Below are positions 8,596 to 17,425 of a stretch of 39,856 bases of DNA, in pieces. Every line of letters begins with the position of its first letter. Within the stretch, counting starts at the first letter, position 1. This stretch comes from JAVBLD01 sp031553705 (lineage in GTDB: Bacteria; Bacteroidota; Bacteroidia; Bacteroidales; Marinifilaceae), in contig JAVBLD010000060.1 in the NCBI GenBank assembly GCA_031553705.1, positions 1 to 39,856 on the forward strand. The letters run 5' to 3'. The position numbers and the translations under genes were made by a program. A model generated the notes under the pieces. It worked only from the letters and a program-made list of their open reading frames with translations. It was not told the origin of the DNA and did no database searches.

Positions 8596-8613
8596 ATTTC
8601 AGGTAATTTTACC

Positions 8614-8621
8614 TATTTTTG
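8614..8621 (+). promoter_or_regulatory. -7 box upstream of the M16 protease gene
   Basis: TATTTTTG fits TAnnTTTG and lies 38 bases before the ATG at 8659, just after the trigger factor terminator. The -33 region is only T-rich. Confidence 0.5.
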
Positions 8622-8658
8622 CCAGTGGAATAATTGAAGTATTGAGACGTATCGGATC

Positions 8659-9876
8659 ATGTATCAAACATATATTTTAAAGAATGGCTTAAAGGTCATT
8701 CACCAGCATGTATCAAACAAAGCTGCATATTGCGGCTTGATAATAGGAGTGGGGAGCAGGGATGAAAGGCCGGATGAGGCGGGAGTTGCTCATTTTATCG
8801 AGCATGTAATTTTTAAGGGAACGGAAAAGCGGAAAGCGTATCATATATTAAGTCGTATAGAGGATGTCGGAGGGGAATTGAATGCTTATACGACCAAGGA
8901 GGATACGTGTATTTATGCCTCTTTTTTATCGAAAGATTATGAGCGGGCATTGGAGTTGTTTGCAGATATCGTCTTTCATTCGGTTTTTCCCGAGAAAGAG
9001 ATTGAGAGGGAAAAGGAAGTTGTTATCGATGAGATAAATTCGTATAAAGATACGCCGGGAGAATTGATTTATGATGATTTTGAAGAGCTGATCTATACCG
9101 GATATCCTATCGGACGTAATATACTGGGTGACGAGGAGACGGTAAGGCATTTCAACCGGGAAGGTATAGCTGATTTTGTAAAACGGAACTATGCTCCGGA
9201 CCGGATGGTGATCAGTTCCATCGGTGATATTTCTTTTGAAAAGCTGATCCGGCTGGTGGAGAGATATTTCGATGAAATTGCCGGTGATTATACCGCGTTG
9301 ACAAGGACAAAACCGGAGTTGTATATTCCCCGTTTCAAGGAGGTGAAGATGGAGACTTACCAGAATCACTGTATTATAGGTAATCTGGCATACGATTATA
9401 CCCAGGAGAACCGGCTGGCGCTCTCGATGTTGGTGGATATACTGGGAGGGAGCGGGATGAAGTCCCGCCTGAATCTGAATATCAGGGAAAAGCACGGTTT
9501 GGCTTATAATGTGGAAGCTTCGTATACCCCCTATTCGGATACCGGAGTGTTTATGATCTATTTTGGTTGTGATATGGTGGATATAGATAAATGTATGAAG
9601 TTGTGCCGGGGAGAAATGGCAAGGTTGTGCGATGAACGGTTGGGGGAGATCCAGTTACGGAAAGCCAGGACGCAGATGATCGGGCAGATGACATTATCGT
9701 CCGAGAATTATGAGAATATGATGCTTTCGATCGGTAAGAGCTTTTTAATTTATGACCGAGTGGACGACTTGGAATATGTGTATGAAAAGATCCGGGAGAT
9801 TAATGCGGACTTGCTTCAAACGGTTGCAAACGAGATATTTGATCTGGATAAGCAGTCTGTTTTGATTTATAAATAG
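8659..9876 (+). CDS. M16 family zinc metallopeptidase
   Basis: This is a pitrilysin/processing-peptidase-like protease of 405 residues. The inverted zinc motif HFIEH is at 45-49 (His45, Glu48, His49), and the distal zinc ligand Glu125 sits in IDEINSYKDTP. An N-terminal M16 domain (about 1-190) and a C-terminal M16C half (about 165-345) are both present, so it resembles the one-unit bacterial type (B. subtilis YmxG/MlpA-like). No signal peptide is seen, suggesting cytoplasmic action. Its substrate cannot be told. It is followed 57 bases later by the O-methyltransferase gene on the same strand. Confidence 0.92.
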   Translation: MYQTYILKNGLKVIHQHVSNKAAYCGLIIGVGSRDERPDEAGVAHFIEHVIFKGTEKRKAYHILSRIEDVGGELNAYTTKEDTCIYASFLSKDYERALELFADIVFHSVFPEKEIEREKEVVIDEINSYKDTPGELIYDDFEELIYTGYPIGRNILGDEETVRHFNREGIADFVKRNYAPDRMVISSIGDISFEKLIRLVERYFDEIAGDYTALTRTKPELYIPRFKEVKMETYQNHCIIGNLAYDYTQENRLALSMLVDILGGSGMKSRLNLNIREKHGLAYNVEASYTPYSDTGVFMIYFGCDMVDIDKCMKLCRGEMARLCDERLGEIQLRKARTQMIGQMTLSSENYENMMLSIGKSFLIYDRVDDLEYVYEKIREINADLLQTVANEIFDLDKQSVLIYK

Positions 9877-9936
9877 AAAGGGGGCGGCTGCCGGGGGCCA
9901 TTGTTCCGGGAGATTTGAAAGAATATCGTTTCCGTG

Positions 9937-10572
9937 ATGCATATAGATACTGAGCTTGAAAAATATATAGAGGTTCATACCGAATCCGAGCCGCCGGAAC
10001 TGGCAGAGTTGCGGCGCGAAACCCATTTGCGGGTTATGCGTCCCAGGATGCTTTCCGGCAATCAGCAGGGCCAGTTTCTAAAGATGGTATGCCGGATGGT
10101 ACAGGCAAAGCGGGTGCTGGAGATCGGTACGTATACCGGTTATGCCGCTATCTCGATGGCGGAAGGGCTTCCGGAAGACGGGCTGTTATATACGATAGAT
10201 ATAAATGACGAGCTGGAGGAAATAGTCCATAAATATATTGCTAAAACCGGTTTACAGGAAAAGATACATTTTATCATAGGGGATGCCTGTGAAGTTATTC
10301 CTGCCCTGGAGGAACAGTTTGACGTCGTATTTATCGATGCCGACAAAAGGCAATACCTGGAATATTATCAGCTTGTATTTGACAGGATCAGGCCGGGAGG
10401 GATCATATTTGCGGACGACGTACTCTGGGACGGCAAGGTCTTGGATATTGCGTCTGTAGACGAACAGACGCAAGGAATTGTAGCATTTAACGATTATATC
10501 ATGAACGATAGGCGGGTAGAAAAAGTGTTGCTACCGCTAAGGCACGGCATTATGATGATCCGGAAAAAGTAG
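9937..10572 (+). CDS. SAM-dependent O-methyltransferase, COMT/YrrM-like
   Basis: The 211-residue protein belongs to the Methyltransf_3 family of cation-dependent O-methyltransferases. The SAM-binding motif is VLEIGTYTGYAAISMAE (about 58-74). An acidic motif II follows (YTIDIND), and the metal-binding FIDADKRQYLEYY segment comes next, then FADDVLW. It probably methylates a catechol-like or tRNA-linked hydroxyl; the substrate is not evident. The frame opens with a GTG at 9934 directly followed by ATG at 9937; the ATG is taken as start. It sits between the M16 protease and the GT90 gene on one strand. Confidence 0.88.
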   Translation: MHIDTELEKYIEVHTESEPPELAELRRETHLRVMRPRMLSGNQQGQFLKMVCRMVQAKRVLEIGTYTGYAAISMAEGLPEDGLLYTIDINDELEEIVHKYIAKTGLQEKIHFIIGDACEVIPALEEQFDVVFIDADKRQYLEYYQLVFDRIRPGGIIFADDVLWDGKVLDIASVDEQTQGIVAFNDYIMNDRRVEKVLLPLRHGIMMIRKK

Positions 10573-10642
10573 GTCATTTTATGGTTGGGGATCATCGTAA
10601 ACAGAACCCTTTTTCATATCTTTACACGATATTTATTATAGT

Positions 10643-11608
10643 ATGTTTCGGAATATAAAAAGAGCGTCATTCAGGCATAAGAACAGTAAGATATTTTATT
10701 ATTTCAAGAACTATCTTCGGCAGTGCATACCTTCGGTAGTTCCACAAAAGCGGCTGGCAAGAAAGCTTTCCTATATCGATAGTGTCGATGAAGAATATAT
10801 TTGGAAACGGGTGAATTATTATAATCGTCTTGAGAAGATCGTCGCCTTACTGCCCGAAGTTAAGCCGTTGTCGGAGTTTAAGCTGAAGAATCATAAACGG
10901 AAAGTTTATTTTTTTGACCTGTATGAATACAGCCGTTACTTCCCGTTAAATTTTAAGGTACAGCCTCTGTTCGGAGATGTTGTACATGTTCCGGATATTC
11001 CTTCTGTAACAAAGAGTCGCCCTATTTACGGAGATAATGCCAACTCGGTATTATTGAAAATGAATAAAATCCGTCATTTCCTTTTTTTAAGGGATAAATA
11101 TTCTTTTGAGAAAAAGAAAAATATGCTGGTAGGGCGGTCAAAAGCGCAGCAGGAACACAGGGTCCGTTTTCTGGATATGTATTTCAAACATCCGATGTGC
11201 AATGTCGGGCAAGTGAACGATAACATGAATCCTCATTATATCGTAAATCGTTTGACGATAGAGCAACATTTGCAATATAAATTTATATTGTGCATAGAAG
11301 GGTATGACGTGGCCAGTAACTTGAAATGGGTGATGTCTTCTAACTCCATTGCCGTAATGCCGAAGCCAAAATATGAAACATGGTTTATGGAAGGAACGCT
11401 GATACCCGATTATCACTATATTTTGATTAAAGACGACTATTCTGATTTGGAAGAGCGGTTGAACTATTATATAGAACATGCAGACGAAGCGTTGCAGATC
11501 ATACGGCATGCCCATGAATATGTCGACCAGTTCCGGGATAAGAGACAGGAAGATCTGATTTCGCTGTTGGTTTTAAAAAAATATTTTGAAAAAACAGGTC
11601 AGATGTAG
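10643..11608 (+). CDS. GT90 (CAP10/LpsA-like) glycosyltransferase
   Basis: The 321-residue protein has the C-terminal signature of glycosyltransferase family 90: YKFILCIEGYDVASNLKWVM (about 213-232), then a WF-x-x-x-L-I-P-x-YHY segment and a DDYSDLEERL stretch. Family members add xylose, glucose or related sugars to capsule, LPS core or glycoprotein glycans. The N-terminus is basic (many Arg and Lys in the first 40 residues) with no transmembrane segment, so it is probably cytoplasmic and membrane-associated. It lies 70 bases after the methyltransferase and 88 before thyA. Given the LPS genes nearby, a role in LPS core or a surface glycan is inferred; donor and acceptor are unknown. Confidence 0.8.
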   Translation: MFRNIKRASFRHKNSKIFYYFKNYLRQCIPSVVPQKRLARKLSYIDSVDEEYIWKRVNYYNRLEKIVALLPEVKPLSEFKLKNHKRKVYFFDLYEYSRYFPLNFKVQPLFGDVVHVPDIPSVTKSRPIYGDNANSVLLKMNKIRHFLFLRDKYSFEKKKNMLVGRSKAQQEHRVRFLDMYFKHPMCNVGQVNDNMNPHYIVNRLTIEQHLQYKFILCIEGYDVASNLKWVMSSNSIAVMPKPKYETWFMEGTLIPDYHYILIKDDYSDLEERLNYYIEHADEALQIIRHAHEYVDQFRDKRQEDLISLLVLKKYFEKTGQM

Positions 11609-11628
11609 GTTGTGTGCAGACGCAACCT
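11607..11628 (+). terminator. Possible hairpin terminator after the GT90 gene
   Basis: AGGTTGTG (11607-11614) pairs with CGCAACCT (11621-11628), 8 bp with one G-T pair, starting at the GT90 stop codon. No T run follows, so it may only stabilise the mRNA end. Confidence 0.35.
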
Positions 11629-11696
11629 GCATGGATTGACGCTGCTGATTAGGATTTGCCAAAGAAAATGAAAAAACATTTTCAACTATTTTATAT

Positions 11697-12491
11697 ATGA
11701 AACAGTATTTGGATTTATTAAGCCGGATTATACAGGAAGGAGAAGAAAAGAACGATCGTACCGGGACCGGCACGATCAGTGTTTTCGGGCATCAGATGCG
11801 TTTTGATTTGCAAAAGGGGTTTCCTTTGTTGACGACAAAGAAGCTTCATTTAAAATCGATCATATATGAACTCCTGTGGTTTCTGAATGGAGATACGAAT
11901 GTAAAGTACTTGCAAGATCATGGAGTGAAAATCTGGGATGAATGGGCCGACCAGAATGGAGATTTGGGACATATTTACGGCTATCAATGGCGTTCATGGC
12001 CGCGTCCGGACGGTACGCATTTGGATCAGATATCCCAAGTGGCAAATGGTATAAAGAAAACGCCGGATTCCCGTCGTTTGATTGTCAGCGCCTGGAATGC
12101 GGGTGATATTGAGAATATGGCTTTGGCACCTTGCCACGCATTGTTCCAGTTTTATGTGGCCAACGGGAGATTATCCTGCCAGTTATATCAGCGTAGTGCC
12201 GATACTTTCTTGGGCATTCCTTTTAATATCGCCTCTTATGCCTTATTAACCATGATGATGGCCCAGGTGTGTCATCTGCAACCGGGAGAGTTTATTCATA
12301 CTTTCGGGGACGTACATATCTATCTGAATCATCTGGAACAGGTAAAATTGCAATTGACCCGCGAGCCCCGTAATCTGCCTGTGATGCATATTAATCCGGA
12401 GGTGAAGGATATCTTTGCCTTTAAATATGAAGATTTCGAGCTGACGGGTTACGATCCGCATCCCCATATCAAAGGTGCGATATCGGTATAA
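11697..12491 (+). CDS. thyA: Thymidylate synthase
   Basis: ThyA methylates dUMP to dTMP using methylenetetrahydrofolate, leaving dihydrofolate for FolA to recycle. The product has 264 residues, exactly the E. coli length. Nucleophile Cys146 lies in LAPCHALFQFYV. The phosphate-binding segment NDRTGTGT (19-26), the R-R pair at 126-127 and the GDVHIYLNH segment are in place. The gene ends 13 bases from the stop of a convergent glycosyltransferase gene. thyA and folA are adjacent in many bacteria, but here folA is about 9.2 kb downstream with glycan genes between. Confidence 0.97.
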   Translation: MKQYLDLLSRIIQEGEEKNDRTGTGTISVFGHQMRFDLQKGFPLLTTKKLHLKSIIYELLWFLNGDTNVKYLQDHGVKIWDEWADQNGDLGHIYGYQWRSWPRPDGTHLDQISQVANGIKKTPDSRRLIVSAWNAGDIENMALAPCHALFQFYVANGRLSCQLYQRSADTFLGIPFNIASYALLTMMMAQVCHLQPGEFIHTFGDVHIYLNHLEQVKLQLTREPRNLPVMHINPEVKDIFAFKYEDFELTGYDPHPHIKGAISV

Positions 12492-12504
12492 ATCCGTAAC
12501 ATAT

Positions 12505-13539
12505 TTATAATACGGCTTCGGCTCCCCGGAAGGCTTTGAGAAAATAGTAACCCGTATTCAGCCTTTTGTCGATCGTCTTGATATTTGTTACCATCTCCCG
12601 GTATTCTTCCGGGCTTAAACGGCTCAATTTGTCGTTCAAATCGATAAGGCTTTCTATTGTTATTCCGATATTATTTTCCTCGATAAAAGAAGCTAGCGCT
12701 GCTTGTTTCCAGATAATGACCGGAAGCTGGCAACGTATATACAGGGATGTTTTATGAGGATTATTGTATTTCAGATACTCTCCCCATGCTCCGCTGCACT
12801 TTTCAATCGTATCTCCGTCCCATACAAGGCCGAAATGTTCGCTGGCTTCACTGATGAGTTGATCTGACGGTACAAATCCTTTATAAATAAAGTTCTCCTT
12901 ACCTTTTGCAATTTCGGGTATGAAACCGTTGCCATAGAGATTTAGCTGATAGTTTTCCATATAGTCGCCCAATTCATACAGGAAATTATTTTTTCTCGGA
13001 CTAAGCCCTCCTGCATATACGATCTGGTAAGGTGTCTGTGGTATTTGGGTGTTGTTAGCCTCTGTCGGCGACAGATAGTCAAAGATTTCCAGGCAACCGA
13101 TTGGCTTTTTATAACCTTGTTCCTCAAGCCATTTTTTCATGGATGTATTGTGAACGATCAGATAATCGCATTGGCTCAGCCGTTTTATCTCTCTGTCTAC
13201 CGTTAGCTTTTTACGTCTGAAACTTCCCAGGTCATGGATCAGGGTGACTACTTTACATCCGCGAAGGTTGGCCAGCTTGCATACGGTGGAATAATATTTT
13301 TTTAGAGGGTATTGCAGTACCAGGATATCTCCCTTGCGCATGCAGAACGGACTTTTTAAAACACTTCCCAGTGTTCTGGCGAATCCGAGGATACTGTTGT
13401 CGTGGGTGGTTTGAGAAAGTCCGATGTTCCGGAAACCATGGGTATGCATAATCGATTCGATATCCATTTTTGCCTTATTGCCGGCAAGATTCGGAGTGTT
13501 GTAGTTTTTAGATAAGTAGCATTTATTCATAACAATCAT
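12505..13539 (-). CDS. Galactofuranosyltransferase-like glycosyltransferase
   Basis: The product has 344 residues and resembles bacterial beta-galactofuranosyltransferases that use UDP-Galf. Visible landmarks are a Rossmann-like N-terminal half, VYAGGLSPRKNNFL (about 174-187), LNLYGNGF and YKGF, then WGEYLKYNNPHKTSLYI (about 256-272), where the NNPHK segment is typical of this group. It follows glf, which makes its expected donor, directly in the operon. An in-frame GTG at 13545 overlaps the glf stop, but ATGs at 13539 and 13530 are more likely starts; 13539 is used. Family assignment rests on motif memory plus the glf linkage. A mannosyl- or other hexosyltransferase is the alternative. Confidence 0.75.
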   Translation of the reverse strand: MIVMNKCYLSKNYNTPNLAGNKAKMDIESIMHTHGFRNIGLSQTTHDNSILGFARTLGSVLKSPFCMRKGDILVLQYPLKKYYSTVCKLANLRGCKVVTLIHDLGSFRRKKLTVDREIKRLSQCDYLIVHNTSMKKWLEEQGYKKPIGCLEIFDYLSPTEANNTQIPQTPYQIVYAGGLSPRKNNFLYELGDYMENYQLNLYGNGFIPEIAKGKENFIYKGFVPSDQLISEASEHFGLVWDGDTIEKCSGAWGEYLKYNNPHKTSLYIRCQLPVIIWKQAALASFIEENNIGITIESLIDLNDKLSRLSPEEYREMVTNIKTIDKRLNTGYYFLKAFRGAEAVL

Positions 13540-13541
13540 TT

Positions 13542-14654
13542 TCACACTAATTCTGTTTCGGTAAGCGACATGGCGGCTTCAATGGTATCATCCATGTCAT
13601 AGTAGGCGTACTGGGCCAGCCTGCCTCCAAAGATTACCTGCGGGAGAGACGCTGCTTTATCCCGGTATTTTTGCAGTAACGCGGCATTTTTTTGGTCGTT
13701 TACAGGATAGTAAGGTTCATCTCCGGTTGTGAACTCTTTCGGATATTCGCGGGTAATTACGGTAAACGGCTGCTGTCCGAATTCGAAGTGTTTATGCTCG
13801 ATGATCCGGGTATAGGGGATCTGCCGTTCGTTATAGTTTACCACAGCATTACCCTGGAAGCTGTCGATTTCTATTCTTTCATGTTCGAATTTCAGACTTC
13901 TGTAATCCAGTTTTCCGAATTCGTGACTAAAGAATTCGTCGATACACCCTGTAAATAAGATTTTATCCGCCAGGTTGTCGAAATAGATGCGGTCGTCAAA
14001 ATAATTTGTATTTGTCCGCACCTCGATCTCTTTTAGCAAACCGTCGACCAACGGATTATATCCGCCTTTGGGAATACCCTGGTAGTTGTCATTGAAGTAG
14101 TTGTTATCGTATGTGAAGCGGAAGGGGATCCGTTTGATAATAAATGCCGGCAGGTCTGTGGCGGCACGTCCCCATTGTTTTTCCGTATACCCTTTGATAA
14201 AAATACGATATATATCTTCTCCGCATAGTTTTAGCGCCTGCTCTTCCAGATTTGCAGGTTCGGTAATATGGGCATACTTTCGGCGCTGTTTTTCTATCCG
14301 ATCCTGAGCTTCCGCAGGCGTGTTGACTCCCCATAATTTATTGAAGGTGTTCATGTTAAAAGGGAGATTGTATAGCTTCCCTTCGAAAAAGGCCAGAGGA
14401 GAGTTAATGTACCGGTTGAAGTCTACAAAACGATTTACAAATTCCCATACTTTTTTATTGTCCGTGTGGAAAATGTGGGCCCCGTATTTATGGACACGGA
14501 TATCATCGACATCTTCGCAGTAAACGTTGCCTCCGGTGTGTGCCCGCTTGTCGATCACCAGACATTTTTTTCCTTTTTTCCCAGCGTAATATGCAAATAC
14601 TGATCCGAATAATCCGGCGCCAACAATCAGGTAATCGTATTCTTTAGGTTTCAT
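13542..14654 (-). CDS. glf: UDP-galactopyranose mutase
   Basis: Glf is a flavoenzyme that interconverts UDP-galactopyranose and UDP-galactofuranose. The 370-residue protein has the FAD Rossmann motif GAGLFG at 12-17 and the KCLVIDKRAHTGGNVY segment. Family runs include VHKYGAHIFHTDNKKVWEF, YTEKQWG and the C-terminal GGRLAQYAYYDMDDTIEAA, which contains FAD- and substrate-binding residues. Length matches E. coli Glf (367). Its stop abuts the start region of the galactofuranosyltransferase-like gene, so supply and use of UDP-Galf are coupled in one operon. The upstream gap to the kinase gene is 77 bases. Confidence 0.96.
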   Translation of the reverse strand: MKPKEYDYLIVGAGLFGSVFAYYAGKKGKKCLVIDKRAHTGGNVYCEDVDDIRVHKYGAHIFHTDNKKVWEFVNRFVDFNRYINSPLAFFEGKLYNLPFNMNTFNKLWGVNTPAEAQDRIEKQRRKYAHITEPANLEEQALKLCGEDIYRIFIKGYTEKQWGRAATDLPAFIIKRIPFRFTYDNNYFNDNYQGIPKGGYNPLVDGLLKEIEVRTNTNYFDDRIYFDNLADKILFTGCIDEFFSHEFGKLDYRSLKFEHERIEIDSFQGNAVVNYNERQIPYTRIIEHKHFEFGQQPFTVITREYPKEFTTGDEPYYPVNDQKNAALLQKYRDKAASLPQVIFGGRLAQYAYYDMDDTIEAAMSLTETELV

Positions 14655-14731
14655 GTTATTTTAAGGTTTAGCAATTCTTAAAACATATTCCGAGAGAAAG
14701 GTATGAATGATTCTTATCGGAAGAAATAAAT

Positions 14732-15481
14732 TCATAGATCCAGCTCAAATTTGGGGGTATATTTTTTCATGGATTGTTTCCAGAATTTTTTTCTGTATCT
14801 TAATATCAATTTTTTACACATGTTTACATCAAAATGGCGGATATTGGCATATTCTTCCGCAATCAGCAGGAAGAACGGTTTTTGTCCCCATAGCCGGGCA
14901 AAATTAGCGCATCCTTTTTTCATATTTACCGGCCCGAATACCATTCTGTTAATATCGACAATACAGAATTCCGGTTTTCCATCGATGATGTCGAACAGGA
15001 TATTTCCCGGAGAATAGTCTTTGTGGTATATACCGGATGTGTGCAGATAGGCCGTAAAATGAGCAAATGCGCGGATAATATCTTCTTTGCTTTCAATTGG
15101 CGGTGTCCCGAACTCATAGAACCGGCGGGAGTATGGAACTTGAAGACTGGCGAAATAGCATTTGTCCAGCAAACCCCAATTCTTGACCCGGATGTAGGCT
15201 ACCGGAGCAGGGGTGTTGATCCCTTTTTCCTGTAATTTCAAAGCGTAGTTGTAGGCTCGTTCCGCTTTGGGTTTGCGCCAGTATGAATAGACAATCCTGT
15301 TTATGAAGAGCGGGAGACCGAATTGCTTGATGTTTAGTTGTAAGCCGTCGCGCTCCACAACACGGATTTCGTTTCTGCCTTTGTATATGGTTATACCTTC
15401 TTGCGAAAATGTTTCGGGAATCCGGGAGATAAAAGGACGTAAATGTTCGTATGCCGGATGTATTATTATTTTAATGGCCAT
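14732..15481 (-). CDS. LPS core-type kinase (WaaP/InaA/KdkA-like)
   Basis: The 249-residue protein has the eukaryotic-like kinase fold of the lipopolysaccharide kinase family. Lys52 (NIKQFG) fits the ATP-binding lysine. The catalytic loop HKDYSPGNILF has His153, Asp155 and Asn160. Metal-binding Asp176 lies in IVDINR, where the family replaces DFG. It would phosphorylate a Kdo or heptose residue of the inner core on the cytoplasmic side. The ATG at 15481 lies within the end of the GT9 gene (11-base overlap), showing translational coupling. Whether the sugar is Kdo or heptose is not decidable here. Confidence 0.85.
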   Translation of the reverse strand: MAIKIIIHPAYEHLRPFISRIPETFSQEGITIYKGRNEIRVVERDGLQLNIKQFGLPLFINRIVYSYWRKPKAERAYNYALKLQEKGINTPAPVAYIRVKNWGLLDKCYFASLQVPYSRRFYEFGTPPIESKEDIIRAFAHFTAYLHTSGIYHKDYSPGNILFDIIDGKPEFCIVDINRMVFGPVNMKKGCANFARLWGQKPFFLLIAEEYANIRHFDVNMCKKLILRYRKKFWKQSMKKYTPKFELDL

Positions 15482-16511
15482 TTGAGAGTAAACTTTTGGT
15501 CCGGTTTACAATGGTTTCCGGACTAATGAGTTGTAAACAGGCATAATCTTTGCGCAGACAAGGAATGTTTCCGTATACGGAACAAGGACGACAGGGTAAA
15601 TCTGTTTGTATTGTATTTTCGAACGATTGATTCCAGCCCATAAAGCCTGCCCATGGGTGGGTAGCTCCCCAGATCGATATGACGGGGGTGTTTGTCAGGG
15701 AGGCCATATGCATATTCGCCGAGTCCATCGAGATCATGACATCCAACCAACTCATTAAGGTAAGCTCGTCTGCCATATTAAGTTTCCCGGGTAGTGAGAG
15801 TACTCCCGGGTATTTTTCTTCCCATCCGGAGAGGATTGCGACCTCTTCTTTACCACCCCCAAACAAGAAAATCCTGGAATCGGGGAGAAGGCTGAGTTGC
15901 TGCACCACTTTTTCCATTAATGGAAGGGGGTAGATTTTTCCTTTATGTTTGGCGAAAGGAGCAATCCCGATCCATTTTGAGTTGTCTTTTTCACCGGTAA
16001 TGGAAAGTAAAGGTTCAAACAACCCTCTCTCTTTGCCGTAAATGGAAGTAAAGTTCAGTTGAACGGGTAAATTCAATTTTTCAAATACTTCCGCATAACG
16101 GACAAACGAGGCTTTAAGCGGTCTAAGTATCTTATTCTTGGGCCTAGTCAATGCCTTCTTTTCTTTCCGTCCTTTCCGGATATGGGCGGTAGTCGTTCCG
16201 GCTAGCCGGAAACACCACCGGATGAATTTTGTCCGTAATACGTCATGTAAGTCGGCCACACCGTCGAATCCCATCTTCTTTAATTTTATGGAAAGACGAT
16301 AGAGGCCGGTTACTCCTTTGTACTCTCCCTGTAAGTCGACAGACAAGAAGGATACATTATCCGGCAGCTTTTCGAAAAGCGGTCGAAAAACCGAACGGGT
16401 TAATATCGTGATTTGCAAATCCGGATAGCTGGTGGCAACGGAGTAGAGTACCGGAATGGTCATCGCTACGTCGCCTAATGCGGAAAAACGGATTACCAGC
16501 AATTTCTTCAT
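15471..16511 (-). CDS. GT9 family (ADP-heptose:LPS heptosyltransferase-like) glycosyltransferase
   Basis: The 346-residue protein is a GT-B fold GT9 enzyme. It begins KKLLVIRFSALGDVAMTIP, the heptosyltransferase N-terminal signature with catalytic Asp14. Its C-terminal half has IGIAPFAKHKGKIYPL and the donor-binding run SMDSANMHMASLTNTPVISIWG, followed by HPWAGF. It would add a heptose or related sugar to the LPS inner core. The start lies 3 bases after the DUF4254 gene stop and its end overlaps the kinase gene, so the three are tightly coupled. Many Bacteroidales have GT9 proteins without a complete heptose pathway, so the donor sugar is uncertain. Confidence 0.9.
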   Translation of the reverse strand: MKKLLVIRFSALGDVAMTIPVLYSVATSYPDLQITILTRSVFRPLFEKLPDNVSFLSVDLQGEYKGVTGLYRLSIKLKKMGFDGVADLHDVLRTKFIRWCFRLAGTTTAHIRKGRKEKKALTRPKNKILRPLKASFVRYAEVFEKLNLPVQLNFTSIYGKERGLFEPLLSITGEKDNSKWIGIAPFAKHKGKIYPLPLMEKVVQQLSLLPDSRIFLFGGGKEEVAILSGWEEKYPGVLSLPGKLNMADELTLMSWLDVMISMDSANMHMASLTNTPVISIWGATHPWAGFMGWNQSFENTIQTDLPCRPCSVYGNIPCLRKDYACLQLISPETIVNRTKSLLSNGH

Positions 16512-16514
16512 AGG

Positions 16515-17120
16515 CTATTTTTTACCGTAAAGTACGGGATTTAATGCAGGGTCGTTATACATTTTCATCTGTTTGTATACCTTCATATATTTGCGTCCTG
16601 CTTCGATATCTTCCAGTAGCTGTTCAATGGCTGTGGAAAGATCTTTTTGTTGTTCCAGCAGGATATTCAATTTGGTTTCGCATTGAGCATGATGTTCGGG
16701 AGTCGTATCCGTGCGGTTTACCTCCTGCTGCATGTGGTAAATTTTCAGAGCCAGGATGGAAAGCCTGTCAATTGCCCAGGCCGGGCTCTCAGTATTGATT
16801 GTCGCTTTTGCCGATACCTGGATGTTTTTGTATTTGTCGAGAAAATAACTGTCGATCAGTTCAACCAAATCGGTACGATCCTGATTCGATTTGTCGATAC
16901 GCCTTTTTAAAACAAGAGCTTCCGCTGGATCAATATTCGGGTCCCGAATGATATCTTCAAAATGCCACTGCACGGTGTCAATCCAGTTTTTTAAGTACAG
17001 ATAATATTCAATGCTTTTCAACGGATAAGGATTGTTGATCGGTGTATCCACATTATCTTTTACATGGTAATCGTTAATAGACTGATTAAAGATCTGGTTA
17101 CAAAGTTTTGTAAAATTCAT
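16515..17120 (-). CDS. DUF4254 protein
   Basis: The 201-residue protein is predicted all-helical with charged heptad-like stretches and no signal peptide or transmembrane segment. It resembles the Bacteroidetes DUF4254 family, which I recall beside GT9 glycosyltransferases, as here (3-base gap). The C-terminus KQMKMYNDPALNPVLYGKK looks like the conserved tail. Function is unknown. Its position as first gene of an LPS-assembly operon suggests a partner or regulator of the heptosyltransferase-like enzyme. A promoter-like sequence lies about 45 bases upstream. Confidence 0.8.
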   Translation of the reverse strand: MNFTKLCNQIFNQSINDYHVKDNVDTPINNPYPLKSIEYYLYLKNWIDTVQWHFEDIIRDPNIDPAEALVLKRRIDKSNQDRTDLVELIDSYFLDKYKNIQVSAKATINTESPAWAIDRLSILALKIYHMQQEVNRTDTTPEHHAQCETKLNILLEQQKDLSTAIEQLLEDIEAGRKYMKVYKQMKMYNDPALNPVLYGKK

Positions 17121-17165
17121 GTCAATATTTTTTTGTTAATATATGTACCTGAGTTATAAGCACTA

Positions 17166-17196
17166 CAAAATTAGCTAAAGTTTCGAAAGAACCAAG
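17166..17196 (-). promoter_or_regulatory. Promoter of the leftward LPS operon
   Basis: Read on the minus strand, CTTG (17196-17193) and TAATTTTG (17173-17166) are 19 bases apart. The -7 box is a full match and the -33 box matches 3 of 4. It would drive the five genes from 17120 down to 12505. Confidence 0.55.
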
Positions 17197-17219
17197 CTAT
17201 TTAGTTGAGATATTCCGAT

Positions 17220-17249
17220 TTTGCAATTTTGTCGGAATGATTATCTTTG
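17220..17249 (+). promoter_or_regulatory. Promoter of the rightward amino-sugar operon
   Basis: TTTG at 17220-17223 and TATCTTTG at 17242-17249 are 18 bases apart, close to the Bacteroidetes consensus. Confidence 0.6.
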
Positions 17250-17425
17250 TACGATAAAGTCTGTATATCAATATCAGAAAAAGGATAAAAAGTTTATCAA
17301 AGATTATATAGGTTAGTTTTTTGATTATCTGTGTGTTAATATATTTTTCTGCTTATTCTGTGTCAATAAATGATTGATTCTGGAGGGACTTATGTTGGGA
17401 TTTTTATATTGTAAAACAGAAAATA

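Larger units (their letters stand above)
17121..17425. other. Divergent regulatory region between two glycan operons
   Basis: This AT-rich 305-base stretch contains no gene. It holds back-to-back promoter candidates, leftward at 17166-17196 and rightward at 17220-17249. The rightward transcript would have a leader of about 170 bases, in which I see no strong hairpin. Confidence 0.6.
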
